This document shows, one piece after another, positions 51,046 to 51,047 of a stretch of 51,047 nt of DNA. This stretch comes from Christensenellaceae bacterium Phil1 (GTDB lineage: Bacteria; Bacillota; Clostridia; Christensenellales; CAG-138). The notes beneath the pieces are model-generated. The model worked only from the letters and a program-made list of their open reading frames with translations, searched no databases and had not been told where the DNA came from. The stretch is taken from contig MSGS01000057.1 of assembly GCA_001940855.1 (NCBI GenBank), positions 1-51,047 of the forward strand, written 5' to 3'. Numbering within the stretch: the first letter of the stretch is position 1; every line of letters starts with the position of its first letter. The translations under genes and the position numbers were made by a program.

Positions 51046-51047
51046 TA

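Overview
The window reads as a chromosomal segment of a strictly anaerobic, probably gut-associated, low-to-mid GC Gram-positive bacterium of the class Clostridia. This is inferred from gene content: a T-box leader on thrS, HPr kinase, a YtxC-like sporulation gene next to thrS, a Bce-type peptide-antibiotic module, a DUF4317 protein, consensus SigA-type promoters with strong AGGAGG ribosome binding sites, and ferredoxin-dependent 2-oxoacid chemistry (IorAB) followed by a phosphate acyltransferase. No rRNA, tRNA, CRISPR array, phage or transposase gene was found.

Positions 1-7864 hold a minus-strand peptide-import operon, oppA-oppB-oppC-oppD-oppF followed by isoaspartyl dipeptidase (iadA), with a divergent LysR regulator. 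Positions 7777-10110 hold a PPP-type phosphatase and a DUF4317 gene, separated by a 279-bp non-coding element with 28-bp terminal inverted repeats. Positions 10300-16365 are a citrate lyase locus: citD-citE-citF-citC on the minus strand, and divergently a LysR regulator translationally coupled to a fused citX-citG maturation gene. Positions 16421-26771 hold an amidohydrolase, an RpiR regulator with an AT-hook-like tail, a C45-family amide hydrolase at the end of a second complete opp operon, and a third LysR regulator divergent from that operon. The picture is uptake of oligopeptides or amides coupled to dedicated hydrolases and to amino-acid and citrate fermentation.

Positions 26832-31914 are the most unusual coding region. 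A 1275-residue secreted repeat protein, a 63-residue peptide, an HPr-kinase-like P-loop protein and a PqqD-like protein form one tight minus-strand operon. It looks like a peptide-modification locus without a recognisable cyclase or radical SAM enzyme. Its upstream region has a run of 11 C (11 G on the coding strand) and a terminator-like leader hairpin. Positions 32396-36603 are a bceRS-bceAB type two-component/ABC module with a likely leaderless response regulator gene.

Positions 36604-37587 are non-coding at first sight. They contain a probable type I toxin-antitoxin locus: a 35-residue membrane toxin, a convergent antisense promoter, a bidirectional terminator, and long-range pairing of the toxin mRNA ends. 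It is nested between the arms of a roughly 130-bp inverted repeat and preceded by a run of short hairpins separated by GTGAAAT.

Positions 37588-45057 are core genes: thrS with its T-box, ytxC-like, uvrC (apparently leaderless), a HAD phosphatase, hprK and a ROK kinase. Positions 45132-47533 hold a small-protein/GNAT pair resembling a toxin-antitoxin module, a zinc-ribbon membrane protein and an archaeal-type phosphoglycerate mutase. Positions 47731-50998 are iorA-iorB-ptb, which would turn aryl or branched 2-oxoacids into acyl-CoA and acyl-phosphate for ATP formation.
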